A stretch of 64,000 nt of DNA from Thermoleophilia bacterium (GTDB taxonomy: Bacteria > Actinomycetota > Thermoleophilia > Miltoncostaeales > Miltoncostaeaceae), in assembly GCA_017882545.1 (NCBI GenBank), contig JADGPG010000082.1, positions 25,374 to 89,373 on the forward strand. The letters run 5' to 3'. Position numbers and translations under genes: made by a program. The number at the start of each line of letters is the position of its first letter. Positions within the stretch are counted from its first letter, which is position 1. A model generated the notes under the pieces. The model was given only the letters and a program-made list of their open reading frames with translations. It searched no databases and was not told where the DNA came from. Shown in pieces: positions 24,966 through 33,794 of the stretch.

Positions 24966-25738
24966 GCCATACGTTCCGCTACCGGATTCCCGCTGCGCCC
25001 ACCGCCGGCGCGCGGATCACACTGCCGCCCGCGGACGCCCGCCACCTGGTCCGCGTTGTGCGGCGCGCGGTTGGGGATGTCGTCGAGGTGATCGCGCCCT
25101 CGGGCGAGGTGTGGCCGGCCGTCGTGCTCGCCGCCGGACCGGAGGCGATCGTAGAGGTCGGGGACGCGCCGGTGCGCGGTCCGGACCCCGCCTCGGTGAC
25201 GATTTTCGTCGGGCTGTGCGAGTGGGGCCGTCTTGATGTCATCGTCGAGAAGTGCACCGAGATGGGGGTTCCGCGCGTGGTGATCTACGCCGGCGCGCGT
25301 TCCCGACGCGTACCGGATACCGACGGCTGGCAGCGGCGCCGCGAACGCCTGGTGCGCGTCGCGGTGGCCGCGACGCGCCAGTCCGGGCAGGGGACCGTGC
25401 CGGTCATCGAGGGGATCTGGACGTTCCCCGACGTGGTGGCGGAGCTTTCCGGCGGAGAGTGGTTCGTGCTCGACCCGCAGGGTCAGGTTCCGTTCGGCCG
25501 AGCCCTCGCGGGGGCTCGTGCGGTGGAACGCTTAGCGGTCGTCGTTGGCCCCGATACGGGCCTTAATGACACCGAGCGCGCGGTTGCGCGCGACGCCGGC
25601 GCGACGGTTTGCCACCTTGGGCGGGCGACGTTGCGGGCGGAGACGGCGGTGATCGTGGCCGCCGGCATCGCGCTGGAGGCGACCGGATACCTTGACCAGG
25701 GGCCGCGTGGCGGGGCCGACGATCGGGAGGACGATTGA
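24962..25738 (+). CDS. rsmE: 16S rRNA m3U1498 methyltransferase
   Basis: A 258-residue SPOUT-fold methyltransferase. DARHLVRVVRRAVGDVVEV is the N-terminal PUA-like part; VGLCEWGRLDVIVEKCTEMGV, AATRQSGQGTVPVI, VVGPDTGLNDTERAVA and LGRATLRAETAVIVA are the SPOUT knot motifs (usual forms KCTELGV, QS.R, GPEGGF, LG..ILR.ETA). The GGF step reads DTG here, a modest deviation. The GTG start overlaps prmA (GTGA), and the stop overlaps the next ATG by one base (TGATG). Confidence 0.92.
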   Translation: MSHTFRYRIPAAPTAGARITLPPADARHLVRVVRRAVGDVVEVIAPSGEVWPAVVLAAGPEAIVEVGDAPVRGPDPASVTIFVGLCEWGRLDVIVEKCTEMGVPRVVIYAGARSRRVPDTDGWQRRRERLVRVAVAATRQSGQGTVPVIEGIWTFPDVVAELSGGEWFVLDPQGQVPFGRALAGARAVERLAVVVGPDTGLNDTERAVARDAGATVCHLGRATLRAETAVIVAAGIALEATGYLDQGPRGGADDREDD

Positions 25739-26079
25739 TGACGGAGTGCATCTTCTGCGGCATCGCGGCGGGGGAGATCCCGGCGCAGATCGTGGCCGAC
25801 GACCCGGAGTTCCTCGCGTTCCGCGACATCGCCCCGAAAGCGCCCGTCCACATCGTGGTGATTCCCCGTCGGCACGTGGCGTCGCTGGCGGCAGCGGCGG
25901 ACCTCCCCGAGGCCGTGCGGGCCCGCATGCCGGTGTTCCTGGCGGAGGTCGCCGAGCTCGAGGGCCTCGGTCCGACGGGCTACCGCGTCGTCACCAATCA
26001 CGGTCCCGACAGCCGACAGTCGGTGTTTCATTTGCATTGGCACGTGCTGGGCGGGACGCTCCTGTCGGACGCGATGTAG
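25738..26079 (+). CDS. HIT-family hydrolase (Hint-type)
   Basis: A 113-residue histidine-triad nucleotide-binding protein. CIFCGIAAGEIPA is the N-terminal start including the zinc-type Cys pair, HIVVIPRRHVASL follows, and the triad is HLHWHVLGG. Such enzymes cleave AMP from aminoacyl-adenylates and phosphoramidates. ATG 25738 has GGGAGG 7 nt upstream. Embedded between rsmE and phoH, a position where HIT proteins are frequent in Gram-positive genomes. Confidence 0.93.
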   Translation: MTECIFCGIAAGEIPAQIVADDPEFLAFRDIAPKAPVHIVVIPRRHVASLAAAADLPEAVRARMPVFLAEVAELEGLGPTGYRVVTNHGPDSRQSVFHLHWHVLGGTLLSDAM

Positions 26080-26088
26080 GGGGTTCGG

Positions 26089-27042
26089 GTGTCGCAGCGC
26101 ACGATCGAAGTCGCTGATCCGGTGGCGGTCGAGCTTGCCGGCGAGCAGGACCGGGTGCTCAAGGAACTCGAGGAGCGTCTGGAGCTGCGCATTTCGCTGC
26201 GCGGGAACCGCATCATGCTCAATGGCGATGAGGGCTCGGTCGAGGCCGCGGTGGAGGTCATCGACGGGTTGTCGGGCATGGTCCAGCGCGGCATTCCGGT
26301 CGATGCCGGGACTGTCGCGGCACTTGCGAACGCCGCGGCGGTCAGGGCGCCGGTCGACGGCATGCTCGACGACGTCGTCTGGCGGCACCGGCAGCGCACG
26401 ATCACGGCTCGGACGCCCGGCCAGAAGCGCTACGTGGACGCGATCCGCAAGCACACGATCACGTTCGGCATCGGACCGGCCGGCACGGGGAAGACCTACC
26501 TGGCCGTGGCACTGGCGGTCGCCGCGCTGTCGCGGCGCGAGGTCGGCCGAATCATCCTGACGCGTCCGGCGGTCGAGGCGGGCGAACGGCTCGGATTCCT
26601 GCCCGGGGATCTTGCGGCGAAGGTCGACCCGTATCTGCGGCCGCTGTTCGACGCGCTGCACGACATGCTCGACGCGGAACGTGTCGAGACGCTGGTGGCA
26701 CGTGGGCAGATCGAGATCGCGCCATTGGCGTTCATGCGCGGGCGGACGCTTAACGACAGCTTCATCATCCTCGACGAGGCCCAGAACACGACGCCCGAGC
26801 AGATGCGGATGTTCCTGACGCGGCTCGGGTTCGGGTCGACGATGGTGGTCACGGGCGACATCACCCAGGTGGATCTTCCGCGTGACCGCGGTTCCGGACT
26901 GATCGGCGTCCGCGGGATCCTCGATGCCACGCCGGACATCGCGTTCGTGACGTTCGATCGCCATGACGTCGTCCGTCACCGTCTTGTGCAACGGATCGTC
27001 GACGCCTACGCCCTTGCCGACGACGCCCCGGGTCTCGCGTGA
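26089..27042 (+). CDS. phoH: PhoH-like ATPase (YbeZ type)
   Basis: A 317-residue protein with an N-terminal RNA-binding-like region (residues 1-100) and a P-loop ATPase domain: Walker A GIGPAGTGKT, TRPAVEAGERLGFLPGD, Walker B FIILDEAQNTTPEQMRMFLTR (within the family pattern), and sensor VTGDITQVDLP. PhoH/YbeZ partners with YbeY in rRNA processing, and the ybeY gene overlaps its stop by GTGA. GTG start. Confidence 0.93.
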   Translation: MSQRTIEVADPVAVELAGEQDRVLKELEERLELRISLRGNRIMLNGDEGSVEAAVEVIDGLSGMVQRGIPVDAGTVAALANAAAVRAPVDGMLDDVVWRHRQRTITARTPGQKRYVDAIRKHTITFGIGPAGTGKTYLAVALAVAALSRREVGRIILTRPAVEAGERLGFLPGDLAAKVDPYLRPLFDALHDMLDAERVETLVARGQIEIAPLAFMRGRTLNDSFIILDEAQNTTPEQMRMFLTRLGFGSTMVVTGDITQVDLPRDRGSGLIGVRGILDATPDIAFVTFDRHDVVRHRLVQRIVDAYALADDAPGLA

Positions 27043-27446
27043 TCGATATCGCTGTGCAGGCGCCCGACGAGGTCGCGGACCGCCTCGGCGACGTGGTTCG
27101 GTACGTCTGCGCCGAACTCGGCATCGATCGGGCAAGCGTCGGCCTGATGGTCGTGGGGCCCGAACAGATGGCCGCCATCAACGGGACCCATCGTGCCAAG
27201 CCGGAGGCGACCGACGTGCTCTCGTTTCCCGTTGACGGCCCCGACGTCCTCGGCGGATGGCCGGACGACGGTCCGGAGCCGGAACTGGGCGACATCGTCA
27301 TTTGCCCCGAGGCGGCATCGGATCCCCTTGAGACGCTGACGGTCCACGGGATGCTGCACCTCGTGGGGTACGACCATGAGGTCGATTCCGGCGAGATGCT
27401 CGCCCTCCAAGACGACCTCGTCGAGCGCTACCCCGGGGGTCGTTGA
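27039..27446 (+). CDS. ybeY: Endoribonuclease YbeY
   Basis: A 135-residue zinc-dependent rRNA maturation RNase. The metal site HGMLHLVGYDH matches HGxLHLxGYDH exactly, preceded by TDVLSFPVDGPD and GDIVICPE. It works in 16S rRNA 3' maturation and ribosome quality control. GTG overlaps the phoH stop, and its own stop overlaps a TTG of the following gene. Confidence 0.96.
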   Translation: MIDIAVQAPDEVADRLGDVVRYVCAELGIDRASVGLMVVGPEQMAAINGTHRAKPEATDVLSFPVDGPDVLGGWPDDGPEPELGDIVICPEAASDPLETLTVHGMLHLVGYDHEVDSGEMLALQDDLVERYPGGR

Positions 27447-27448
27447 TC

Positions 27449-28204
27449 GTGAGCCCGCCACCCGAGCCGTCCGGATCCGACGGGAGCGGGCTGCCGCCCC
27501 AAGGGTCACTGCGCTGGTCGTTTACGTGGGCCTTCAACGGCATCGTGTATGTCGTCCGCACGCAGCGGAACATGCAGTTGCACATTGCGGCGACCGTCGT
27601 CGTCCTCGTGGCGGGGCTCGTCCTTGACTTGTCCCGGCTCGAGTTCGTGGCGGTGATCGCCGCGGTGAGCCTGGTGCTCATTGCGGAGATGTTCAACACC
27701 GCGCTCGAGGCCGCCGTCGACGCGATCGTCACCGATTATCACCCGTTGATCAGGGTCGCCAAGGATGTGGCGGCCGGTGCCGTATTGATCGCCGCGGTCA
27801 ACGCCGTGGCGACCGCGTACCTGGTCTTCTATCCGCACATCGCCGACCCGCATCACGAGCTCAACAACACCCTCCACGGCACGCCGGTGCTGCTTGCCGC
27901 CTGCGCGCTGCTGCTGACGACGGTGATCGTGCTCGTGATCAAGGCCGCAACGGGCCACGCGGCGCTGTTGCGTGGCGGGCTGCCCTCGGGGCATGCCGCC
28001 GCCGCCTTCGCCGGTTGGACCGCGATCACGATCGTCGCCGATCCGTACGCCCATTCCGGGCTGGTGTCGATGCTCGCCTTCCTGATGGCCCTGCTGGTGG
28101 CCCAGTCCCGCGTGGAGGCAGGCATCCATTCGGCGCTCGAGGTCATCGCGGGGGCGGTCATTGGGACCTGCGTCACCGTGATCATCTTCCAGATCTGGGG
28201 CTAA
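27449..28204 (+). CDS. Diacylglycerol/undecaprenol kinase fused to a PAP2 phosphatase
   Basis: A 251-residue membrane protein in two parts. Residues about 20-130 are DgkA-type kinase: SFTWAFNGIVYVVRTQRNMQ, the catalytic EMFNTALEAAVD and HPLIRVAKDVAAGAVL. Residues about 140-250 are a PAP2 phosphatase half with PSGHAAAAFAGW (His in SGH) and the SRVEAGIHSALEVIAG motif (SR...H). The kinase would phosphorylate undecaprenol or diacylglycerol, and the phosphatase would act on lipid phosphates or C55-PP, suggesting a self-contained lipid-carrier recycling enzyme. GTG 27449 is preferred over the overlapping TTG 27443 because of its spacing from GGGGG. Confidence 0.88.
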   Translation: MSPPPEPSGSDGSGLPPQGSLRWSFTWAFNGIVYVVRTQRNMQLHIAATVVVLVAGLVLDLSRLEFVAVIAAVSLVLIAEMFNTALEAAVDAIVTDYHPLIRVAKDVAAGAVLIAAVNAVATAYLVFYPHIADPHHELNNTLHGTPVLLAACALLLTTVIVLVIKAATGHAALLRGGLPSGHAAAAFAGWTAITIVADPYAHSGLVSMLAFLMALLVAQSRVEAGIHSALEVIAGAVIGTCVTVIIFQIWG

Positions 28205-28310
28205 CCCGCGCCGATCGCTAGCCTGCGGGGGCGTCCGCCGTCCGGCGGGCATGGCCCGCTGCGACGCGGCGTGCGCCGCACGCGCCCCACGAGACCTCGG
28301 AGACCCCCGC

Positions 28311-29204
28311 GTGGACAAGCAGGACTCATACCGCTCCGGACTGATTGCGCTTGCCGGGCGGCCGAACGTCGGCAAGTCCACGTTGGCGAATGCGCTTGCC
28401 GGCGCACACGTCGCGGCCGTGTCACCCCGGCCCCAGACCACCCGCCGTCGGATCTCGGCGGTCGTGCATGGTGACGGCTGGCAGGCGGTGCTCCAGGACA
28501 TTCCCGGCTACCAGACACCGCGAGACGCCCTGACCGGGCGGATGCAGCACACGGTCGACCAGACGCTCGCCGATTGCGACGCGGTGATCTTCGTGGTCAA
28601 CGCGGCCGAGGCGATCGGCGGCGGCGACCGGTTTATCGCCGAGCGCGTACGTGCCGTCCAGCGCCCAACGATCGTGGTCGTCAACAAGACCGATGCCGTC
28701 GCACCGGCGGCGATCGCCCGCGCGATTACGGGTGTCGCGGACCTGATACCGGACTTCGTGGCCGTCCATCCGGTGAGCGCGTTGACCGAAGACGGGCTGG
28801 CGGCGCTGCGTGCGGAGCTTGCCGGGCTGCTGCCCGAGGGCCCCGCCTACTTCCCGCCCGACCAGTCGACCGATCAGACCCGCGACGAACGCGCCGCGGA
28901 ACTGATCCGAGAGGCCGCCCTCGAGCGGCTGCGCGACGAGGTGCCGCATGCGCTCGCCGTGTCGATCGAGGAACTTGGCGCCGATCGCGGTCGGATCCAC
29001 GTCGAGGCGGCGTTGCTGGTCGACCACGAATCGCAGAAGGGGATCGTGATCGGCAAGGGCGGACAGATGATTCGGGACATCGGCACCGCTGCCCGTGCGA
29101 CGCTGAGCGAGGCGTGGGGCGCACCGGTTCACCTGGATCTGACGGTGAAGGTCCGCCGCGGCTGGCGCCAAGACGACTCGATGCTCAACCGACTCGGCTT
29201 CTAG
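28311..29204 (+). CDS. era: GTPase Era
   Basis: A 297-residue ribosome-assembly GTPase. G1 is GRPNVGKST, the switch region PQTTRRRISAVV, G3 QDIPGYQTPRDALT (DTPG has become DIPG), G4 NKTD, and the C-terminal KH domain carries GIVIGKGGQMIRDIGTAAR. It binds 16S rRNA 3' end during 30S maturation, matching its neighbours ybeY and phoH. GTG 28311 has GGAG 8 nt upstream; an in-frame ATG at 28251 would add 20 residues not typical of Era. TAGCCT at 28219-28224 may be a -10. Confidence 0.95.
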   Translation: MDKQDSYRSGLIALAGRPNVGKSTLANALAGAHVAAVSPRPQTTRRRISAVVHGDGWQAVLQDIPGYQTPRDALTGRMQHTVDQTLADCDAVIFVVNAAEAIGGGDRFIAERVRAVQRPTIVVVNKTDAVAPAAIARAITGVADLIPDFVAVHPVSALTEDGLAALRAELAGLLPEGPAYFPPDQSTDQTRDERAAELIREAALERLRDEVPHALAVSIEELGADRGRIHVEAALLVDHESQKGIVIGKGGQMIRDIGTAARATLSEAWGAPVHLDLTVKVRRGWRQDDSMLNRLGF

Positions 29205-29247
29205 GCCCCCCGGAGTGGCCGTTCCCGGCGGGCCGGGCCGGTCCGGA

Positions 29248-29253
29248 TATACT
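29248..29253 (+). promoter_or_regulatory. -10 element (TATACT) of the deoC-his-trp operon
   Basis: TATACT within GATATACTCGC, identical over 11 nt to the box before leuS. It ends 8 nt before an ATG at 29262 that opens a six-codon ORF and 28 nt before the deoC ATG. Confidence 0.5.
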
Positions 29254-29261
29254 CGCCACCC

Positions 29262-29282
29262 ATGGGCTTCGAGCGCCGGTAA
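29262..29282 (+). CDS. Six-codon leader ORF (MGFERR) coupled to the deoC-like gene
   Basis: ATG 29262 lies 8 nt after the TATACT box, the same geometry as leaderless starts elsewhere here. The frame reads Met-Gly-Phe-Glu-Arg-Arg and stops at TAA 29280-29282, which overlaps the deoC ATG as TAATG. It has no Trp or His codons, so it is not a classical trp or his attenuator peptide. Ribosomes loading on a leaderless end could terminate here and restart on deoC, which has no good ribosome site of its own. Function is inferred from geometry only. Confidence 0.4.
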   Translation: MGFERR

Positions 29283-29977
29283 TGCGTACTGCGGACCTCT
29301 CCAAGACGCTGGATCAGACGGTCCTTGCGCCCGATGTCACCCCCGGCGAGATCGCCCGGGCGTGCGGTCGCGCGCGCGCCGTTCACCTCGCGTCGGTCCA
29401 GACCGCTCCGCGATACACCGCGATGGTCGCCCGACGCCTGGGCGGCAGCGATGTGCGCACCTGCGCGGTGATTCCACAGTCGGGTGATCACACACGCACG
29501 ATCGCCCTCGGCGAGCGAGCCGTCTGCCACGGCGCCGACGAGATCGAAGTGGCGATGAATCTGGCGGCCCTGCGCCGCGGGGACTTCGTGCTGGCGCGTG
29601 ACGAGCTGGCACGGTTCGTGCGGGCGGTCCGAATGCGTGCGGCCAATGACGCACGCGGGACCGTGATCGTCAAAGCCATCGTGGATGCCCCGCTGCTCGA
29701 CGACGCACACATCCGCATGGCGTGCAAGATTGTGGCCGACGCCGGGGCGGATTTCGCCGTGACGTCCCGGGGCGCCGGGACGCCAATCGCGATCGCAGAT
29801 GTCGAGCTCATGCGCGAGTCGCTCCCCGAGGCGATCGGGGTGGCCGCCTCGGGGAGCATCGACAGTGTCATGCAGGTCAACCAGATGATCTCCGCGGGCG
29901 CCGCCCGAGTCGGCACCGCCCATGCGGTCGACGTCCTCGAGCGGGTCCGGGCCACCACCACCAAGTCGAGCGAATGA
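29282..29977 (+). CDS. DeoC-family protein lacking the catalytic residues
   Basis: A 231-residue TIM-barrel protein clearly of the deoxyribose-phosphate aldolase family: [19 protein letters not shown] at the start, [32 protein letters not shown] and [12 protein letters not shown]. In DeoC the Schiff-base Lys lies in KTSTG, the proton-relay Lys in GVKASGG, and a catalytic Asp in DEIDMV. Here these are Val160 (AVTSRG), Ala188 (GVAASGS) and Glu89 (DEIEV). All three are changed, so aldolase activity is unlikely. It starts a coupled operon with hisIE and trpEGDC (ATGA overlap with hisIE), which suggests a regulatory or different catalytic role. Confidence 0.85.
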   Translation: MRTADLSKTLDQTVLAPDVTPGEIARACGRARAVHLASVQTAPRYTAMVARRLGGSDVRTCAVIPQSGDHTRTIALGERAVCHGADEIEVAMNLAALRRGDFVLARDELARFVRAVRMRAANDARGTVIVKAIVDAPLLDDAHIRMACKIVADAGADFAVTSRGAGTPIAIADVELMRESLPEAIGVAASGSIDSVMQVNQMISAGAARVGTAHAVDVLERVRATTTKSSE

Positions 29978-30633
29978 ACCCTTCAGAATCTTCCGCAGCC
30001 ATCTCCGTTGACGACGTCGCCTTCGACGCCCAAGGGCTGGTCCCGGCCGTGATCCAGGACGCGGCATCCGGCCGGGTCCTGACCGTCGCATTCATGAACC
30101 GCGACGCTCTCGCGCGCACCCTGTCCGAGGGCCAGACCTGGCTCTGGAGCCGTTCGCGCGGAGAGCTCTGGCACAAGGGTGCCACGAGCGGGAACACCCA
30201 GCGGGTGCGTGGCATCATCGCCGACTGTGACGCGGATGCGCTGCTCGTGCTGGTGGATCCGGACGGTCCCGCGTGCCACACGGGTGCCCGGACGTGCTTC
30301 TTCACGCGTCTGGCGGGCGCCCAAGCGGAGCCGTTTGCGGCACTTGCGGATCTGTCGGCGACCGTGGCCGCCCGCGCCGCCGACGCGGATCCCGAGCACT
30401 CCTACACCGCAAGCCTGCTGGCTCGTGGCATTGACACCGTCTGCAAGAAGGTCGGGGAGGAGGCCACGGAGGTGGTGTTGGCCGCCAAGGGCAATGAGCG
30501 CGGCCAGGTGATCTATGAGAGCGCGGACCTGCTGTACCACCTCACGGTCCTGTGGCAGGCCGCCGGCGTGACACCGGACGAGGTCGCCGCCGAGCTCGCC
30601 CGGCGTCAGACGCCGGTCACACCGGCGTCATGA
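29974..30633 (+). CDS. hisI: Bifunctional phosphoribosyl-AMP cyclohydrolase / phosphoribosyl-ATP pyrophosphatase
   Basis: A 219-residue HisIE fusion catalysing steps 2 and 3 of histidine synthesis. The HisI half has [20 protein letters not shown] (family region), [17 protein letters not shown] and the zinc site [20 protein letters not shown]; the HisE half has [29 protein letters not shown]. Both halves look complete. It overlaps both neighbours by ATGA (deoC upstream, trpE downstream), so histidine and tryptophan genes share one mRNA. Confidence 0.95.
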   Translation: MNPSESSAAISVDDVAFDAQGLVPAVIQDAASGRVLTVAFMNRDALARTLSEGQTWLWSRSRGELWHKGATSGNTQRVRGIIADCDADALLVLVDPDGPACHTGARTCFFTRLAGAQAEPFAALADLSATVAARAADADPEHSYTASLLARGIDTVCKKVGEEATEVVLAAKGNERGQVIYESADLLYHLTVLWQAAGVTPDEVAAELARRQTPVTPAS

Positions 30634-32159
30634 CCGATCTGCAGATGCGGGTGCTGCCGCCGGCGTCGGAGCTGTCGGTCACGCCGAGCCTGGACGATGT
30701 CCGCGAACTGTCGGGGCACGGTGGCCAGGTCGCGGTCACCCATACCTGGATCGCCGACTGCGAGACACCGGTCGCAGCATTCCTGAAACTTCGTGACGGG
30801 GGCCCCGCGTTTCTCCTGGAATCTGCCGAACACGGCCGTCAGGGGCGCTACTCGATGATCGGTGTGCGTCCGCAAGCCATCCTGCGCGGCCACGGCTCTC
30901 GTCTCGTCCACACGGCGGCCGACGGGACGGTGACCGCCCTCGAGTCCACCGATCCGTTCGCTGCCGTTCAAGACGTCGTCGAGGCGGTCGGCATGCTGCC
31001 GGCCGCCGGTCCGGCATCGCCGTTCGCGGGCGGTGCGGTCGGATACTTCTCTTACGACCTCGTCCGTCAGGTGGAGCAGATCGGCGCGGTGCCGGAGGAC
31101 GACCTCGGCCTGCCCGAGCTGATGGTGATGATCACCGGACCGGTCGTGGTGTTCGACCATCTCCAGCACACCCTGTCGGTGAGCGTGCCCTGTGCGCTTT
31201 CGCCCTCGAGCGACCCCGAGCCGGCCTACCGCACATCACTGGCCACGATTGCGGAACTCAAGGCGGCCCTCACCGGGCCGCTGCCGGCGCCGTCGCGGGG
31301 CCCCGTGGCCCCGCATCTGGGCGAGGTCGTGAGCAACACGACTCCCGAGGCATTTCACGCCGCCGTCGAGCGCTGCCGCGAGTACATCTACGCGGGGGAT
31401 GCGTTCCAGGTCGTGCCGTCCCAGCGGTTTTCGGCGGAGGTGGATCTCGACCCCTTCGCGATCTACCGCGGCCTGCGGGCGGTCAACCCGTCGCCATACA
31501 TGTTCTTCCTGGAATTCGATGGGTACGCGCTGGTCGGATCCTCTCCGGAGACGTTGGTCAAGGTCGAGGGACGGACGGTTCAGACCCGCCCGATCGCCGG
31601 TACACGGCCCCGGGGCGCAACCGACGAGCAGGATCGCCAGTTCGCCGAGGACCTGCTTGAGGATCCCAAGGAGCGTGCGGAGCACGTGATGCTCGTCGAC
31701 TTGGGGCGCAACGACATCGGGCGCGTCAGCCAGGTCGGCAGCGTGCGGGTCGAAGAGCTCATGGGCGTGCATCGCTACAGCCACGTCATGCACATCGAAA
31801 GCAGTGTCGTTGGCGAACTGGCGATCGGCCGGCGGGCGTGCGACGCCCTGCGAGCGACGTTCCCGGCGGGCACCCTGTCGGGGGCACCCAAGGTCCGCGC
31901 GATGCAGATCATCGATGAGCTTGAGACGACCAAGCGCGGGCCGTACGGTGGCGCGGTGGGATACCTGAGCTACACAGGCGATCTCGACACGGCGATCACG
32001 ATCCGCACGATCGTCTGCGCCAAGGGTCGCGTGCACGTCCAGGCCGGGGCCGGAATCGTGGCTGATTCCGTGGCCGAGCTTGAGTTTCAGGAGACCCAGA
32101 ACAAGGCTGCGGCGCTGTTTCGCGCGATCGAAATCGCGGCAACCCAGCAGGGGTGGTGA
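30630..32159 (+). CDS. trpE: Anthranilate synthase component I
   Basis: A 509-residue chorismate-using enzyme, first step of tryptophan synthesis, partner of TrpG. The N-terminal feedback domain has [18 protein letters not shown] (the LLES motif binds Trp), and the catalytic part has [66 protein letters not shown] and [10 protein letters not shown]. All chorismate-binding motifs are intact. ATG overlaps the hisIE stop. Confidence 0.96.
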   Translation: MTDLQMRVLPPASELSVTPSLDDVRELSGHGGQVAVTHTWIADCETPVAAFLKLRDGGPAFLLESAEHGRQGRYSMIGVRPQAILRGHGSRLVHTAADGTVTALESTDPFAAVQDVVEAVGMLPAAGPASPFAGGAVGYFSYDLVRQVEQIGAVPEDDLGLPELMVMITGPVVVFDHLQHTLSVSVPCALSPSSDPEPAYRTSLATIAELKAALTGPLPAPSRGPVAPHLGEVVSNTTPEAFHAAVERCREYIYAGDAFQVVPSQRFSAEVDLDPFAIYRGLRAVNPSPYMFFLEFDGYALVGSSPETLVKVEGRTVQTRPIAGTRPRGATDEQDRQFAEDLLEDPKERAEHVMLVDLGRNDIGRVSQVGSVRVEELMGVHRYSHVMHIESSVVGELAIGRRACDALRATFPAGTLSGAPKVRAMQIIDELETTKRGPYGGAVGYLSYTGDLDTAITIRTIVCAKGRVHVQAGAGIVADSVAELEFQETQNKAAALFRAIEIAATQQGW

Positions 32160-32164
32160 CCCGG

Positions 32165-32737
32165 ATGCCCCGCGTCGTGATCATCGACAACTACGACAGT
32201 TTCACCTACAACCTCATGCAGTACTTTGGCGAGCTCGGCGCCGAGGTTGCCGTCCACCGCAACGATGCCATCGATCTGGACGGGATCGCGGCGCTGGGAC
32301 CGACCCACCTCGTGATTTCGCCGGGCCCCAAGACCCCGCGCGAAGCCGGGATCTCGGTCGAGGCCATCCGTCATTTCGCCGGGAAGGTGCCGGTGTTCGG
32401 CGTGTGTCTGGGGCATCAGGCGATCGGCGCCGCCTTCGGCGCCGAGGTCATCCGCGGCGCCGAGCCAGTGCACGGGAAGACCAGCCGGGTCCACCACGAC
32501 GGACGTACCGTGTTCGCGGGGATTGAGGATCCGATGGTGGCCACCCGCTACCACTCGCTGGTCGTCGCACCGGACCTGGCCCCGGGCCTTGAGTTGACGG
32601 CCTGGTGCGACGGCGACGTGGTGATGGGCGTGCGTCACCGCGACGTGCCGGTCGAGGGCGTCCAGTTCCACCCGGAATCGATCCTGACCGACCGCGGCAA
32701 GTTCCTGCTGGGCAATTTCCTCCGCCTCGAGGCCTAA
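32165..32737 (+). CDS. trpG: Anthranilate synthase component II, glutamine amidotransferase
   Basis: A 190-residue class I amidotransferase that supplies ammonia to TrpE. DNYDSFTYNLMQYFGELG, the oxyanion region ISPGPKTPREAG, the nucleophile FGVCLGHQAIG (Cys) and the His/Glu pair in VQFHPESI are all present. ATG 32165 is used; GTG 32156 overlaps the trpE stop and would add three residues. The stop overlaps the trpD ATG as TAATG. Confidence 0.95.
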   Translation: MPRVVIIDNYDSFTYNLMQYFGELGAEVAVHRNDAIDLDGIAALGPTHLVISPGPKTPREAGISVEAIRHFAGKVPVFGVCLGHQAIGAAFGAEVIRGAEPVHGKTSRVHHDGRTVFAGIEDPMVATRYHSLVVAPDLAPGLELTAWCDGDVVMGVRHRDVPVEGVQFHPESILTDRGKFLLGNFLRLEA

Positions 32738-33777
32738 TGCCGTCGCCGCTCATCGCTCGGGCCATTGATCGCCTCCTGGACGGCGAGGACCTCGGGCGCG
32801 CCGGCGCCGCCGAGGCGCTGGACCTGGTGATGTCCGGGGAAGCAGGCGAGATTCAGGCGGCCGGGTTTCTGATCGCCCTGCGGGCCAAGGGCGAGACGGC
32901 CGAGGAGCTGGCCGGCCTCGTCGAGGTCCTGCGCGCGCACCTGATCCCGGTGACGACGCCTCCCGGGCCGTTCGTCGATACGTGCGGCACCGGGGGCGGC
33001 ATCTCGACATTCAACATCTCGACCGCCGCCGCGTTCGTTGCCGCCGGTGCGGGTGTCGCGGTCGCCAAGCACGGGAACCGGTCGAGCACGTCGCGCAGCG
33101 GCAGCGCCGACGTGCTCGAGGCGCTCGGGGCGCGGATCGATCTCGACCCGGACGCGGTGGCCCTCTGCCTGGCCGAGGCGGGCGTCGGCTTCATGTTCGC
33201 TCCGGCGCACCATCCCGCCTTCGCGCACGTCGTTCCCGTCCGGCGGGAGTTGCAGGTGCGGACGGTGTTCAACCTGCTTGGACCGCTCGCCAACCCCGCT
33301 GGCGCGACGCACCAGGTTGTCGGTGTCGCCGATCGCTCCGCGATGGAGCGCATTGCTGAGGCGCTGGCGCTGTTGGGAGCCGACCGCGCGCTGGTCGTCC
33401 GTGGGCGGGACGGGATGGACGAGCTGTCGGCGTCGACGATGTCGGACGTCTATGAGGTCGACCACGGACGCGTGCGCTACTTCGAGATCGATCCCGGCGA
33501 ATTCGGCTTCCACCCAGCCGGCGTGGACCTACTGGCCGGCGGCGAGCCCGCGGACAATGCGCGCCGGATCCGCGACGTGCTCGGGGGCGCCGACGGACCC
33601 GCGCACGACGTCATCGTCATCAACGCCGCCGCCGCCATCTGGATCTCGGGTGCCGTCGCCACGCTTTCCGAGGGCGTTGGGATGGCCGCCGAGAGCATCC
33701 GGACGGGGGCTGCCGTAGACCGTCTGGCGGCGTTTTGCGCGGCCACGCAGCGGCTTGCGCCGCGTACGGTCGCCTGA
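32737..33777 (+). CDS. trpD: Anthranilate phosphoribosyltransferase
   Basis: A 346-residue enzyme joining anthranilate to PRPP. CGTGGGISTFNISTAAAFV binds PRPP, KHGNRSSTSRSGSADVLEALG binds the pyrophosphate (family form), and VRTVFNLLGPLANPAG and DGMDELS follow. Full length with no gaps. Overlaps trpG by one base. Confidence 0.95.
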   Translation: MPSPLIARAIDRLLDGEDLGRAGAAEALDLVMSGEAGEIQAAGFLIALRAKGETAEELAGLVEVLRAHLIPVTTPPGPFVDTCGTGGGISTFNISTAAAFVAAGAGVAVAKHGNRSSTSRSGSADVLEALGARIDLDPDAVALCLAEAGVGFMFAPAHHPAFAHVVPVRRELQVRTVFNLLGPLANPAGATHQVVGVADRSAMERIAEALALLGADRALVVRGRDGMDELSASTMSDVYEVDHGRVRYFEIDPGEFGFHPAGVDLLAGGEPADNARRIRDVLGGADGPAHDVIVINAAAAIWISGAVATLSEGVGMAAESIRTGAAVDRLAAFCAATQRLAPRTVA

Positions 33778-33794
33778 GCGCGCGAGGGATCCCG

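Noticed and set aside
29205..30633. trp or his attenuator leader peptide
   Set aside because: The only leader ORF (MGFERR) has no Trp or His codons and no terminator/antiterminator pair is evident.
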